In this document: one piece after another, positions 1 to 9,219 of the stretch
Layout: each line of letters starts with the position of its first letter
How positions within the stretch are numbered: position 1 is the stretch's first letter
Source of the DNA: Thalassobium sp. R2A62
GTDB taxonomy: Bacteria > Pseudomonadota > Alphaproteobacteria > Rhodobacterales > Rhodobacteraceae
Direction of reading: 5' to 3'
Assembly (NCBI RefSeq): GCF_000161835.1
Contig: NZ_GG697169.2
Location: forward strand, 3,141,829 to 3,205,828
DNA: 64,000 nt
Translations under genes and position numbers: made by a program
Notes under the pieces: generated by a model
Told to the model about the DNA's origin: nothing
Seen by the model: only the letters and a program-made list of their open reading frames with translations
Databases searched by the model: none

Positions 1-32
1 CCCAACCAGCTGATAAAGCTGATAATTTTACT

Positions 33-968
33 TTAGTCCGAAAGGAAACGTTCGGCTTCTAATGCTGCCATACAGCCCATTCCGGCCGACGTGACCGCCT
101 GACGGTATTTGTGATCGGTTAGGTCGCCCGCTGCAAAAACACCCGGAATGCTGGTTTCGGTGCTGTCTGGCTTGGTCACAACATAGCCGCCCATGTGGGT
201 TTCCAGCACGCCCTTGACCAATTCATTCGCAGGCGCGTGGCCGATTGCGATAAACACGCCCTTGGCTGCCAGCTCGGTGATCTCGCCGGTCTGTGTGTGC
301 TTGAGCTTGACGCCTTCAACACCCAACGGTGCATCTGTGCCTGTCACCTCGACCAGCTCGTGATGCCACATTGGCTCAATCTTGGGGTTCTTCATCAAAC
401 GGTCGATCAGGATCGCCTCGGCCCGCAGCTCGTCACGGCGGTGCACCAGTGTCACTTTGGACGCAAAGTTTGTCAGGAACAGCGCTTCTTCAACGGCGGT
501 GTTGCCGCCACCGACCACAACGATCTCTTCGCCGCGATAGAAAAAGCCGTCGCAAGTCGCACATGCCGACACGCCAAAACCTTTGAACTTTTCTTCGGTC
601 TCGAGGCCCAGCCATTTTGCACGTGCGCCAGTGGCCAAAATCAAAGCATCTGCCGTAACGGTGCCGCCGCTGTCGAGATGCGCCACAAACGGACGTTTGT
701 CGAACTCGACCGAGGCCACGATGTCATGCACGATGTTACAGCCCATCGCCTTGGCGTGCGCCTCCATCCGGACCATCAAATCAGGACCCTGAACTTCGGT
801 ATCACCGGGCCAGTTTTCAACTTCGGTTGTTGTGGTCAGCTGGCCGCCGGGCTCAATCCCTTGGATCAGCATCGGCTCGAGCATCGCGCGGCTTGCATAA
901 ACGCCGGCGGTGTATCCCGCTGGGCCAGAGCCGATTATCAATACTTTGGTATGCTTAGTCTCGGCCAT
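33..968 (-). CDS. trxB: Thioredoxin-disulfide reductase
   Basis: NADPH- and FAD-dependent cytoplasmic enzyme that reduces thioredoxin. The 311-residue protein has the FAD-binding GSGPAG motif at about residues 13-18, the redox-active CATC pair at 136-139 and the NADPH-binding GGGNTAVEEA at about 153-162, which is the order and length of bacterial TrxB. The frame stays open to 1052, but the start at 968 (MAETKHTK) puts the FAD motif at the usual distance, and the upstream residues are not TrxB-like. It is divergent from an Lrp-type regulator; this pairing is common in roseobacters, but control of trxB by that regulator is only inferred. Confidence 0.96.
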   Translation of the reverse strand: MAETKHTKVLIIGSGPAGYTAGVYASRAMLEPMLIQGIEPGGQLTTTTEVENWPGDTEVQGPDLMVRMEAHAKAMGCNIVHDIVASVEFDKRPFVAHLDSGGTVTADALILATGARAKWLGLETEEKFKGFGVSACATCDGFFYRGEEIVVVGGGNTAVEEALFLTNFASKVTLVHRRDELRAEAILIDRLMKNPKIEPMWHHELVEVTGTDAPLGVEGVKLKHTQTGEITELAAKGVFIAIGHAPANELVKGVLETHMGGYVVTKPDSTETSIPGVFAAGDLTDHKYRQAVTSAGMGCMAALEAERFLSD

Positions 969-1161
969 GCGCTGGGCCCCCCAGTGTAAAAGTGTCCAAA
1001 CGATATAGACAGCACCGCTGGGGGATAAAACCCCCTTGCGATGGGTGTTCACGCGGCTGTGCTCCGAAACGGTACAGTTCTTTTGTTGCGTGAACGTGAA
1101 ATATTATTGCGCGGTAGGTGGCGAATAGGTATAGTTTGCCAAAATATGGGGAACGCAGTGC

Positions 1162-1662
1162 ATGCCTGGCACCAAACTAGACGATATCGACAGAATGATC
1201 TTGGCTGAATTGCAAGCCGACGGACGCATGACCAATGTCGAATTGGCGAAACGGGTCGGAATTTCCGCACCTCCTTGCCTGCGCCGTGTCCGCACGCTCG
1301 AAGAATCGGGCTACATCCGCGGCTACCACGCTGAGGTCGATGCCCGTGCTTTGGGGTTCGAAGTGCAGGTTTTCGCGATGGTCGGGCTGGTTTCGCAGGC
1401 CGAAGTCGATCTCGCTGCTTTCGAGCTGAAATGCCAAGGCTGGCCGCTGGTTCGCGAATGCCACATGCTCAACGGCGAAGTCGATTTCGTTTTGAAATGC
1501 GTTGCGCCTGACCTCAGCACCTTCCAGTCGTTTTTGACTGAACAGCTGACCTCGGCTGACAACGTGGCCAGTGTCAAAACCTCGCTGGTGATCCGCGGAG
1601 CCAAGGATGATCCGGGCGTGCCGTTCGACGTGCTCGAAGAACGGCTCGCCAAAAACGCCTAA
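1162..1662 (+). CDS. Lrp/AsnC family transcriptional regulator
   Basis: A 166-residue protein with an N-terminal winged helix-turn-helix (LDDIDRMILAELQADGRMTN, then ELAKRVGISAPPCLRRVRTL, about residues 5-50) followed by the RAM/AsnC ligand-binding sandwich. Proteins of this family form oligomers that sense amino acids and bind DNA. The upstream intergenic region with trxB is about 190 bp and probably holds both promoters. The 3' end overlaps the convergent Hint-domain gene by 4 bp. The effector and targets cannot be read from the sequence. Confidence 0.93.
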   Translation: MPGTKLDDIDRMILAELQADGRMTNVELAKRVGISAPPCLRRVRTLEESGYIRGYHAEVDARALGFEVQVFAMVGLVSQAEVDLAAFELKCQGWPLVRECHMLNGEVDFVLKCVAPDLSTFQSFLTEQLTSADNVASVKTSLVIRGAKDDPGVPFDVLEERLAKNA

Positions 1663-2456
1663 GCGGCGCGGACGCTATCCAGTTCTTCCGCTGACAAACG
1701 CGGGTATTTCATAGGTCCGAAATCTTCGACCCGTTTGATCTGAGGGAACAACGACAAATATAGCTGCTGCATTTCGATCGACAGAGCCAGATCACTGGTC
1801 CGTCCGGGGTGAAAGCTCTCTAGCAGGATGCCATTGGCCACCAGCGTGTGATGCTTGTCAAAACACAGATGGAACGTCTTGACCGGCGTCACGGGTGTAA
1901 CTTCGAAAATTGTCACGCCGTCGATAAAGCCGCGCAATGGGACCGATGCGCCATCAATTCCCAAACGGACCTGACAGCTAGGTGATTTGTAGAGCATCCG
2001 CGCACGTGGCCCGAGAACCAAGTCATGCATTGGTTTGCCTAGGCCAAACCGGTCGGCGGTGACGCGGGTCAGTTTGCCCATTTCGGGGGATTGTCGGGTA
2101 AAATCGGGGATCAATGTCATCCGACCCACCCATTTCAAAACTTGCAGGCCTGCGTCTTGCGTCATCACTTTGTCGCCGGGCAACAGATCTTCGACAGCCG
2201 TTGGGCCAAATTCAGTTTCAAAAATCGTGCCGCGCCCAAAGGCTGCGAACGCATCCTCAAATGCCGAGATGGCTGGGGCAGGGCGCGCAAGTTCTTTGAT
2301 CTCTTGAGAGGGAGTAAGATAGGCGACAGCATATCTGCGCATCAGAGGCCTTAAGCGCTGAGGTCGCCTGTCTTGCTGAGCGATCCGACCCATTCGGGCC
2401 AGAGCGGAATTCTTTTCCACCGCGAGGCCACCGGTGGAGGAGGGGGTCATTGTCAT
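1659..2456 (-). CDS. Hint-domain (Hint_2) protein
   Basis: About 265 residues. The central region (FGRGTIFETEFGPTAVEDLL to HHTLVANGILLESF) is the Hedgehog/intein-type Hint_2 fold, frequent in Rhodobacteraceae, often in proteins linked to secretion or surface structures. The residues before the first Hint strand read AFGRGT where active inteins and Hedgehogs carry a nucleophilic Cys or Ser, so self-cleavage is not expected. I prefer the ATG at 2456, preceded by a TAGGTG ribosome site; an in-frame ATG at 2507 would add 17 residues. Function unknown. Confidence 0.85.
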   Translation of the reverse strand: MTMTPSSTGGLAVEKNSALARMGRIAQQDRRPQRLRPLMRRYAVAYLTPSQEIKELARPAPAISAFEDAFAAFGRGTIFETEFGPTAVEDLLPGDKVMTQDAGLQVLKWVGRMTLIPDFTRQSPEMGKLTRVTADRFGLGKPMHDLVLGPRARMLYKSPSCQVRLGIDGASVPLRGFIDGVTIFEVTPVTPVKTFHLCFDKHHTLVANGILLESFHPGRTSDLALSIEMQQLYLSLFPQIKRVEDFGPMKYPRLSAEELDSVRAA

Positions 2457-2817
2457 GCGAGCACCTAAAGGTTGGTCACATCGTCTGTCGGCCCCCATCG
2501 ACAACATCTGAGGACATTGCGTTGAGATGCATGTGACCGAAACAGGGCCAAGCTGTCAAAAAACAACTAATCTGAGTGCCAAATCAAATTCAATCGAACA
2601 AAAGCCACGGATTTGTTGCCAATTTCGAACAAAGCCGCCACATTTTGATTCTTGTGGGGTGTTTTTCCCCCTGAAACGCAAAAGACCGCCCCCCGGGAGG
2701 CACGGAGCGATCTTTGCAAAGCGCTGTTGGCGTTTACGTCATCACACATGCCTTGGGAACATGCGGGACGATATCAGGACCAACGCGGTCTAGGGGAGGA
2801 TGCGTCGGCTCAGTTTG
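2457..2817. other. Non-coding gap
   Basis: A 361-bp interval between the Hint gene and a small downstream gene. I see no convincing reading frame. It is locally AT-rich (2560-2660) and carries one terminator-like hairpin near 2681-2715. It probably contains the promoter of the Hint gene. Confidence 0.5.
2671..2715 (-). terminator. Probable intrinsic terminator of the 50-aa gene
   Basis: On the minus strand an imperfect 12-bp stem (AAAGATCGCTCC against GGGGCGGTCTTT, two mismatches) is followed by TTTTGCGTTTC. The same tail follows the gcrA terminator elsewhere in the window. It lies about 100 bp downstream of the small minus-strand gene. Confidence 0.5.
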
Positions 2818-2970
2818 TTATGCTGCGGTCTTTAGCTCTGGCGTGGCCTCTTCGGCTTCACGACGATTGATAAAGGCTTGACGACGCAATCCGCGTTCCC
2901 ACGGCATACGTGTTGTTGTCTGCTCTGTTTCTTTGATGAGCTCGCTCATCCAACGGGGGGTCTGTTTCAT
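2818..2970 (-). CDS. Small conserved-looking protein, 50 aa
   Basis: A 50-residue frame starting [14 protein letters not shown], with a basic centre ([12 protein letters not shown]) and an acidic tail, ending in TAA at 2818. A GAGG ribosome site sits eight bases before the ATG and a terminator-like hairpin follows. I recall similar short proteins with an MPW.RG core in Rhodobacteraceae, but no function is known to me. It is too short for most gene calls; the start, the ribosome site and the terminator together support it. Confidence 0.7.
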   Translation of the reverse strand: MKQTPRWMSELIKETEQTTTRMPWERGLRRQAFINRREAEEATPELKTAA

Positions 2971-3239
2971 GTCTCGTCCTCAAAGTCTGCTGGCGATGGG
3001 TTCATCTCACCTTGGGCCTACTGTGACGGGTCAAAGGGGCGGTAGTTTGACGAGCCCTCATTTTTTCAAAAATTTCTGAATAGGGAATGTGGCAGCCGTA
3101 CCTGAATTCGTGGCGGCGCTCAGGTCCCCACAAAACAAGGGTTTGGCGCTGAATCTGTGACAATCAATTCAGTTGCTGGGGGATGTTTCGTGCGACTGCG
3201 GCAGGATCTGGGCAGTGGCCTGCCCTGAAGTTGCCCAAT

Positions 3240-3995
3240 TCACATCGAGATAGCAGCGATCAGACGGCCATAGTCGGGGTCTTTGTCGTGCACCGAACGG
3301 CGGTAGCTATAGAATCGATCGGGATCGGAATAGGTGCAATGGTGCGTCCACTCAGCGCGGCTCACGCCCGCCTCGCGCAAGCGCGACAAACCAAAGCCCG
3401 GTAAATCGAACATCATCCGGTCGCCATTGCCGTTGGCGAAATAGCGGGCAAAGTTGGCGTCTTCCGCGACAAAGTCCTCAAAGAACTCGGGGCCAACCTC
3501 GTAGGCGCGTTGGCTAATGGTTGGGCCGATGACCCCTGCGGTGCTGTCGCGTGTGGCGCCTAAATCAACCATTGCCGCAACTGTCGCTTCTATCACGCCC
3601 GCCAGCGCCCCTTTCGATCCCGCGTGGCAGGCACCGATCACACCGGCCTGCGCATCGGCAAAAAGCACGGGTTGGCAGTCGGCACTTAGAACCGACAGCG
3701 CAATCCCAGGCGTGCGCGTCACCAGCCCGTCAGCCTTGGGTTTTTCCGCTGTGGGTTCCGAAACTGCGATGACATCGGCGGAATGGACTTGATGGACACC
3801 CACCAGCGCCAATTCCTCGACACCCATCGCGTCCGCCACGCGTGCCCGATTGATTGCTACCATCTCGTGTTGGTCGGACGAGCCAAAGCCACAGTTCAAT
3901 CCCTGAAACACCCCAGAAGATGCGCCGCCCCGCCGGGTAAAGAACCCATGCTGGATTGGGGCCAATGCATCAGCGGTGATGATTTCGAGCGTCAT
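3240..3995 (-). CDS. pgeF: Polyphenol oxidase/YfiH family peptidoglycan editing factor
   Basis: 251 residues of the multicopper-oxidase-like YfiH/PgeF family, proposed to remove wrongly incorporated Ser from peptidoglycan precursors and also reported as purine nucleoside phosphorylase. The metal ligands are visible: His71 in VHQVHS, Cys107 in SADCQP and His124 in GACHAGSKG. The start overlaps the stop of the preceding methyltransferase gene by ATGA, so it is translated as the last gene of the lgt operon. Confidence 0.93.
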   Translation of the reverse strand: MTLEIITADALAPIQHGFFTRRGGASSGVFQGLNCGFGSSDQHEMVAINRARVADAMGVEELALVGVHQVHSADVIAVSEPTAEKPKADGLVTRTPGIALSVLSADCQPVLFADAQAGVIGACHAGSKGALAGVIEATVAAMVDLGATRDSTAGVIGPTISQRAYEVGPEFFEDFVAEDANFARYFANGNGDRMMFDLPGFGLSRLREAGVSRAEWTHHCTYSDPDRFYSYRRSVHDKDPDYGRLIAAISM

Positions 3996-5059
3996 TCAAC
4001 AAATCCAGCAGGCAGGGGGGCATCCAAAGCAGTGATCGCAATCACTTTGAACAAATTCCCCATTTCATCAGGATGGGTCAAGCGTCGATGGGCGGCGATA
4101 TGCGCGTCTAGCTGCGCACCTTGCATCTTTTGGGCCAATGCTTGCGCACGGTCGGTGATGCCCAACCGTTCCAGCCAGACGCCTTGGGGTGTGACGCGGC
4201 TATGGCGTGCGCCCACGTTTTGTGCGGCCAATGCGATGACTTCAAAATCCACCTGAACCGTTAGATCGGACAGACCGGGTGCGGCCAAAGGATCAATTGG
4301 CGCGTGTCCCTTGAGCGCTTGCAGCGTATCCCCTTGGGACCGCCAGTCGCCGTAGTCGACGATCAATGCGGTGCCTCCATGGCTTGCGATATGATGGGCA
4401 ATTTCATCTGTCACCGCGGTCGCGAGCGTGTGCAGTTCCACCAGATCGCCGTCTTTGGTATCGGCCAATCTGTGCTCCAGCTCGGCACGCGGCTGTGCAG
4501 GGGCCAGCCCCCAGGACAATACGCCATCGACCGCTCCGATCACACGTTCGGCCCAACCTGCACCGTCGCGCACAAACTGGCGCGGCGGCAAACAATCGAA
4601 AAACTCGTTCGCGATCAACAACAGGGGCTGATCTGGCAGGTCGGTCAGGGTGTCGCGAAAAATTGGTGCATAGTCCATAAGCAAGGTCTCTTGGTCTGCT
4701 TGCCGCTGGGGTGATGCCTCGACCATGATGACCGTCATGGCGTCGATGAACCTCGGCACAGCCCGCGCCGCACGCAAGGCATCTGCCATCAACGTGCCGC
4801 GTCCGCCGCCCAGTTCACATAGTGTGAACGCATCAGGTGCCCCTGCATCGATCCACGCTTGCGCAAGGCTGAGCCCCACAAGCTCTCCGAACATCTGGCT
4901 GATCTCGGGCGCTGTTGTGAAATCTCCGTCGCGCCCAAACGGCTGCTGGGTTGTGTAGTACCCTAAGTCCGGATGCAGCAAACACTCAGCCATATAGTCG
5001 GCCACGCTCAACGGCCCCTGTGCTGCGATCCTGCGCAGCAGATAGTCCGTCAGGGTCAT
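3992..5059 (-). CDS. MidA/NDUFAF7-type SAM-dependent methyltransferase
   Basis: About 355 residues of the DUF185 (Methyltransf_28) family. The SAM-binding motif appears as [17 protein letters not shown]. The mitochondrial homologue NDUFAF7 methylates an arginine of a complex I subunit; a role in respiratory complex assembly is therefore inferred only. The start at 5059 overlaps the lgt stop by ATGA, which decides against the longer frame reaching 5086. It sits between lgt and pgeF in a translationally coupled operon. Confidence 0.92.
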   Translation of the reverse strand: MTLTDYLLRRIAAQGPLSVADYMAECLLHPDLGYYTTQQPFGRDGDFTTAPEISQMFGELVGLSLAQAWIDAGAPDAFTLCELGGGRGTLMADALRAARAVPRFIDAMTVIMVEASPQRQADQETLLMDYAPIFRDTLTDLPDQPLLLIANEFFDCLPPRQFVRDGAGWAERVIGAVDGVLSWGLAPAQPRAELEHRLADTKDGDLVELHTLATAVTDEIAHHIASHGGTALIVDYGDWRSQGDTLQALKGHAPIDPLAAPGLSDLTVQVDFEVIALAAQNVGARHSRVTPQGVWLERLGITDRAQALAQKMQGAQLDAHIAAHRRLTHPDEMGNLFKVIAITALDAPLPAGFVE

Positions 5060-5934
5060 TGCTGACGTGGCCGCGACATGGCCCACAGCGTCAAACCAAC
5101 GAAGATCATGGGGATCGACAACAGTTGTCCCATGGTCAGCCCATAGCCCCCAGATTCGAGAGCAAGTCCCAGAGGATTGCCTTCGGTCACAAAATGCGCA
5201 TCCGGTTGGCGCACAAATTCAATGGCAAAGCGGCTGATCCCGTAGCCTGCAAAAAACAGCCCTGTCAAAAGTCCGGGCCGCTTTAGGGCGCCAAAGCCGA
5301 AGGCGAGGACCAGCAGAACCGTGCCCAACAACAGGCCTTCCAGCCCCGCTTCGTACAATTGTGATGGATGCCGCGCGCAGGGTCCAGCGGCCGTGGCACA
5401 GGCTTGGGCCGCGTCCCCAGGAAAGGCGACGCCCCAAGGCAGGTCCGTTTGACGGCCCCACAGCTCGGCATTGATGAAATTCGTGGTCCGTCCCAGCAAG
5501 AGGGCAGGCGGCGTGGTCAATGCCAGCATGTCCGCGACGCTCCACAATACCAAACCGTGTTTGCACGCAAATAGGAAGACCGCGAGACACACGCCCAGAA
5601 ATCCACCGTGGAACGACATGCCGCCGGTCCAGATCATCGGGATTTCGATGAGATGCGCCAAATAGTAGGCTGGCTGATAGAACAGAACATAACCCAGCCG
5701 TCCGCCTGCAATCACGCCGATGATGATCCATGTCAGCAGATCTTCGACTTGGGTCGATGTCATCACAGGTGTTTCGTTGCGCCACAAACGGGCGCGTCTC
5801 ACCACGCGGACAGCCAGCCACCAGCCGATCAGAATACCGACCACATAGGCCATCGCGTACCATCTCAGGGCAAACTCTATTCCGAACAGTTGGACCGAAA
5901 AGATTTCGGGCGAAATTTGTGGAAATGTGATCAT
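5056..5934 (-). CDS. lgt: Prolipoprotein diacylglyceryl transferase
   Basis: 292-residue inner-membrane enzyme that moves a diacylglyceryl group from phosphatidylglycerol to the lipobox Cys of prolipoproteins. Family signatures are present: FHGGFLG, the Lgt box [14 protein letters not shown] and [12 protein letters not shown], within about seven hydrophobic segments. The start at 5934 ([10 protein letters not shown]) has AGGTAAG upstream; the frame continues to 6282 but the extra residues are not Lgt-like. First gene of the lgt-MidA-pgeF operon. Confidence 0.96.
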   Translation of the reverse strand: MITFPQISPEIFSVQLFGIEFALRWYAMAYVVGILIGWWLAVRVVRRARLWRNETPVMTSTQVEDLLTWIIIGVIAGGRLGYVLFYQPAYYLAHLIEIPMIWTGGMSFHGGFLGVCLAVFLFACKHGLVLWSVADMLALTTPPALLLGRTTNFINAELWGRQTDLPWGVAFPGDAAQACATAAGPCARHPSQLYEAGLEGLLLGTVLLVLAFGFGALKRPGLLTGLFFAGYGISRFAIEFVRQPDAHFVTEGNPLGLALESGGYGLTMGQLLSIPMIFVGLTLWAMSRPRQQ

Positions 5935-6028
5935 AGCACTTACCTGCGGTTGGGGTGCGGCGATGTCAACCTTGTGCACCACTGTCCGAGCCCCCATATA
6001 AGGCTCATCAAGTATTCGGAGACCAGAC

Positions 6029-6274
6029 ATGCAGACCCGCAACAAAATCTTTGACGACATCTCGCAGCTTATGACCAACGCGATGGGCGTGGCCCAAGGG
6101 GCCAAGGACGAAGCTGATACCGCGATGAAGGGCATGATGGATCGCTGGCTGGCTGATCGTGATTTTGTCACGAGAGAAGAGTTCGACGCTGTCCGTGCCA
6201 TGGCGCAAAAGGCCCGCGAAGAAAACGCAGAGCTATCCGCACGTCTCGACGCGTTGGAAAAGAAAAAGAAGTAA
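6029..6274 (+). CDS. Accessory factor UbiK family protein (BMFP)
   Basis: 81 residues: an N-terminal helix ([20 protein letters not shown]) with amphipathic character, then a C-terminal coiled coil ending in a lysine run. This is the BMFP/DUF526 fold; E. coli UbiK supports aerobic ubiquinone synthesis and binds membranes. Length and order match. It is divergent from lgt and followed by a strong terminator, so it is probably monocistronic. Confidence 0.88.
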   Translation: MQTRNKIFDDISQLMTNAMGVAQGAKDEADTAMKGMMDRWLADRDFVTREEFDAVRAMAQKAREENAELSARLDALEKKKK

Positions 6275-6297
6275 ACTCGCAAGATCGACCTTCAAAG

Positions 6298-6333
6298 CGC
6301 CGCCCCTTGGTCAATCCAGCGGGCGGCGTTTTG
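6298..6333 (+). terminator. Intrinsic terminator
   Basis: A perfect 8-bp GC stem (CGCCGCCC against GGGCGGCG) with a 15-nt loop, followed by TTTTGC, 24 bp after the UbiK-type gene. Confidence 0.75.
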
Positions 6334-6334
6334 C

Positions 6335-6588
6335 TGTCTATGGTGCCGGTTCGGGTTCTCGCCGACGGCGGGACGACGATTTGCGCCGTATAGGTAAACC
6401 ATTTCCAAATCTTCTTGGGTTATCCACAGCTTATTTGGGTCTCCCCAGATTTAGGCCTTTACAGGAACGTCCCATTTCGACCACCATATGTAGTAAGGGC
6501 AGAGGGTGCCAAACCCCGTCCCTTGCGCAGGCACCTAGTGATAGCTGGCTAAATCGCCACTGATCCCTAGAACACACAGGAGGCCCAC
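6335..6588. other. Upstream region of the YbjN gene
   Basis: No supported gene. It holds one match to the DnaA-box consensus (TTATCCACA at 6420-6428) and, at its end, an AGGAGG ribosome site for the YbjN gene. A single box without clustering is not evidence for an origin. Confidence 0.5.
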
Positions 6589-7092
6589 ATGGCATTGTCC
6601 GAGCAGTTTCTGGAAGCCGACGATCTTCACCCCATCGATCTTGTCGAACATATCGCCGAGCATCACGAATGGGAATTTGACCGTATTTCCGACGAACAAA
6701 TCGCTATGGCAGTCGTGGGCCAGTGGCGCACCTATTCTATTACGCTGGCGTGGTCCGCCTATGATGAAACCCTGCGTTTGATCTGCACCTTCGAGATGGA
6801 GCCACCCGAGGATCGCCTGCCAGCCCTCTACGAGGGTCTGAACACGATCAATGATCGCTGTTGGGCCGGCGCGTTCACCTACTGGAACGAACAAAAGTTG
6901 ATGGTCTACCGCTACGGCCTCGTGTTGGCTGGCGATCAGATTGCCGGCCCCGAACAGGTCGACACGATGATCAATATTGCGGTCATGACGGCCGAACGCT
7001 TCTACCCCGCTTTGCAGCTCATTACTTGGGCCGAGCGGTCACCCGCCGAAGCGGTCGAAGTTGCCATTGCCGAGGCTTACGGCCGCGCGTAA
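6589..7092 (+). CDS. YbjN domain-containing protein
   Basis: 167 residues of the YbjN fold (related to type III secretion chaperones), with the family-like stretches IDLVEHIAEHHEWEFDRI and ALYEGLNTINDRCWAGAFTY. Biochemical role is not established; E. coli YbjN affects motility and stress responses. It starts behind a strong AGGAGG and is followed after 33 bp by proC, an arrangement usual in Rhodobacteraceae, so the two are probably co-transcribed. Confidence 0.9.
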   Translation: MALSEQFLEADDLHPIDLVEHIAEHHEWEFDRISDEQIAMAVVGQWRTYSITLAWSAYDETLRLICTFEMEPPEDRLPALYEGLNTINDRCWAGAFTYWNEQKLMVYRYGLVLAGDQIAGPEQVDTMINIAVMTAERFYPALQLITWAERSPAEAVEVAIAEAYGRA

Positions 7093-7125
7093 CACTTGCC
7101 CCAACGACGATTGGGGAGAAATTAA

Positions 7126-7944
7126 ATGACGATGGATGATGTCGCTGAACGCGGATTGGTTCTGCTGGGTTGCGGTAAAATGGGATCGGCCATGTTGGCC
7201 GGTTGGCTTGCTGGTGGGCTGCCAAAATCATCGGTCTGGGTGATCGATCCAAACCCCTCTGATTGGGTGCAGGCCCAAGGTGTGCATATCAACGCCACGC
7301 TCCCTGCAGATCCAGCAATCGTTCTCGTCGCGGTCAAACCCCAGATGATGGGTGACGCGCTGCCGACATTGGTGACGCTGGGCAACAGCACTACGTTGTT
7401 TGTCTCGGTCGCTGCCGGCACCCCTATTGCGGCGTTCGAGGCCGCGCTGGGCGGGCGAACCCCGATCGTGCGCGCGATGCCAAACACACCTGCTGCCATC
7501 GGGCGCGGGATTACAGCCATCATTGGAAACGCGCATGCCAGCGCCGATCAGGTTGATCTGGCCGAGACCCTGCTGGCCGCTGTGGGCGAGGTCGTCTGCC
7601 TCGATGCCGAGGATCAGATGGATGCCGTCACGGGCGTCAGCGGATCAGGCCCAGCGTATGTGTTTCACTTGATTGAAACCCTCGCGGCTGGTGGTGTGGC
7701 TCAAGGGCTTGCCCCTGACCTTGCGATGAAGCTGGCCAAGGCCACCGTGGCAGGCGCTGGTGCGCTGGCCCAAGAGGCCGCCGACGATCCCTCGCAATTG
7801 CGGATCAACGTGACATCGCCCAATGGCACGACCCAAGCAGCACTTGAGGTGTTGATGGATGATACGAACGGCTTTCCTCAGCTGTTGAACACCGCGGTCG
7901 CGGCTGCCACCAACCGATCCAAGGAACTAGCCAATGGCGGATGA
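7126..7944 (+). CDS. proC: Pyrroline-5-carboxylate reductase
   Basis: 272 residues; last step of proline synthesis, reducing pyrroline-5-carboxylate with NAD(P)H. The N-terminal Rossmann motif (LLGCGKMGSAMLAGWL, about residues 10-25) and the C-terminal dimerisation domain with MDAVTGVSGSGPAYVF and VTSPNGTTQAAL are clear. A GGGGAG ribosome site precedes the ATG. It overlaps the next gene by 11 bp. Confidence 0.96.
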   Translation: MTMDDVAERGLVLLGCGKMGSAMLAGWLAGGLPKSSVWVIDPNPSDWVQAQGVHINATLPADPAIVLVAVKPQMMGDALPTLVTLGNSTTLFVSVAAGTPIAAFEAALGGRTPIVRAMPNTPAAIGRGITAIIGNAHASADQVDLAETLLAAVGEVVCLDAEDQMDAVTGVSGSGPAYVFHLIETLAAGGVAQGLAPDLAMKLAKATVAGAGALAQEAADDPSQLRINVTSPNGTTQAALEVLMDDTNGFPQLLNTAVAAATNRSKELANGG

Positions 7945-8275
7945 GATTACCTTTGACGATTTTCTCGCGGTCGACATCCGTGTCGGCACCGTGACCCGTG
8001 CCGAACCGTTTCCCGAAGCGCGTAAACCTGCGACTAAACTGTGGGTCGATTTCGGTGGCGAAATCGGTACGCGGAAATCTTCCGCTCAGATTACGGCCCA
8101 CTACACGCCCGAGACATTGATCGGCAAACAGGTGCTGGCAGTGGTCAATTTCCCACCCCGCCAGATCGGTCCTGTGCGGTCCGAAATTTTGGTGCTGGGC
8201 CTGCATGATGACGCGGATGGCGTCGTTTTGCTGAGCCCGGACCATCCTGTTCCAAATGGTGCGAGGCTCGGCTGA
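7934..8275 (+). CDS. CsaA-type tRNA-binding domain protein
   Basis: 113 residues forming a single EMAP-II/tRNA-binding OB fold, as in CsaA (FDDFLAVDIRVGTV, FPPRQIGPVRSEILVLG). Bacillus CsaA has chaperone-like and tRNA-binding activity; the role here is inferred. It overlaps proC by 11 bp and the next gene by one base, so the three are translationally coupled. Confidence 0.92.
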   Translation: MADEITFDDFLAVDIRVGTVTRAEPFPEARKPATKLWVDFGGEIGTRKSSAQITAHYTPETLIGKQVLAVVNFPPRQIGPVRSEILVLGLHDDADGVVLLSPDHPVPNGARLG

Positions 8276-9219
8276 TGAAGCTTTTGATCACCCGACAACT
8301 GCCCGATGCTGTCATCGCGGCGGTCGAGGCCGAGTTTGACGTCACAGTGCGTGAGGATCAAACGCCACTCACGGCGACGGGCGCCAAGGCCGAGATGCAG
8401 ATCTATGACGCGATCCTGTCCACCTTGGGAGATCAATTCACCGCGGATGCCTTTGCTGAAGGCGTCCGTTGCAAGATGCTCGCCAACTTTGGCGTGGGCT
8501 ACAATCATATCAACGTTGATGCGGCCCAAGCGGCGGGCGTCCAAGTGTCGAACACACCGGGGGCTGTGACGGATGCGACCGCTGATATTGCGCTGACCCT
8601 AATGCTGATGGCGTGTCGTCGCGCGTCCCAAGGCGAACGGTTGGTCCGTTCGGGCAATTGGGGCGGCTGGCAGCCCACGCAAATGCTGGGCCTGCACATG
8701 ACCGGCAAAACGCTGGGCATCATCGGAATGGGGCGCATTGGTCAGGCGATTGCAAAACGCGGCCACTACGGTTTTGATATGAAAATCGTCTACCAAAACC
8801 GCTCTGCCAAATCTGTGGCTGTGCCTGCAACGCAGCTGGATAGCATTGCCGAAGTTGCAGCTGTCGCTGACGTGGTTGTCGTCGCGGTTCCAGCCACACC
8901 GGAAACACACCATCTGATCAACGCTGACGTCTTTGCCCATATGAAACCCACTGCGCATTTCGTGAACATCGCGCGGGGTGACATCGTGGACGAAGCGGCC
9001 TTGATCGCAGCGCTAGAGACCGGCGTGATCGCAGGCGCGGGGTTGGACGTCTATGAATTTGAACCGACCGTGCCCGACGCGCTCAAGGCGCTCGAGAATG
9101 TGGTCTTGTTCCCACATCTCGGGACCGCAGCCTTAGAAGTCCGCGAGGCAATGGGGCTGATGGCTGTCGATAACCTGCTGGCGTTCAAATCTGGTGCGCT
9201 GCCGCCAAACGCGGTTTAG
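8275..9219 (+). CDS. D-2-hydroxyacid dehydrogenase (glyoxylate/hydroxypyruvate reductase-like)
   Basis: 314 residues of the D-isomer-specific 2-hydroxyacid dehydrogenase family. Visible are the NAD(P) motif GIIGMGRIGQAIA, the catalytic Arg in NIARGDIVDE, Glu in GLDVYEFEP and His in LFPHLGTAA. Sequence style is closest to glycerate/glyoxylate reductases, but substrate is not decided by these motifs. It starts on the last base of the CsaA-type gene and its end overlaps tdk by 4 bp from the opposite strand. Confidence 0.9.
   Translation: MKLLITRQLPDAVIAAVEAEFDVTVREDQTPLTATGAKAEMQIYDAILSTLGDQFTADAFAEGVRCKMLANFGVGYNHINVDAAQAAGVQVSNTPGAVTDATADIALTLMLMACRRASQGERLVRSGNWGGWQPTQMLGLHMTGKTLGIIGMGRIGQAIAKRGHYGFDMKIVYQNRSAKSVAVPATQLDSIAEVAAVADVVVVAVPATPETHHLINADVFAHMKPTAHFVNIARGDIVDEAALIAALETGVIAGAGLDVYEFEPTVPDALKALENVVLFPHLGTAALEVREAMGLMAVDNLLAFKSGALPPNAV

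Noticed and set aside
5935-6282. N-terminal extension of Lgt
   Set aside because: Not Lgt-like, overlaps the UbiK-type gene on the other strand, and a good start exists at 5934.
6420-6428. Perfect DnaA box TTATCCACA
   Set aside because: A single copy, no cluster, no AT-rich unwinding element and no dnaA, parAB or gidA nearby. Chance occurrence is likely.
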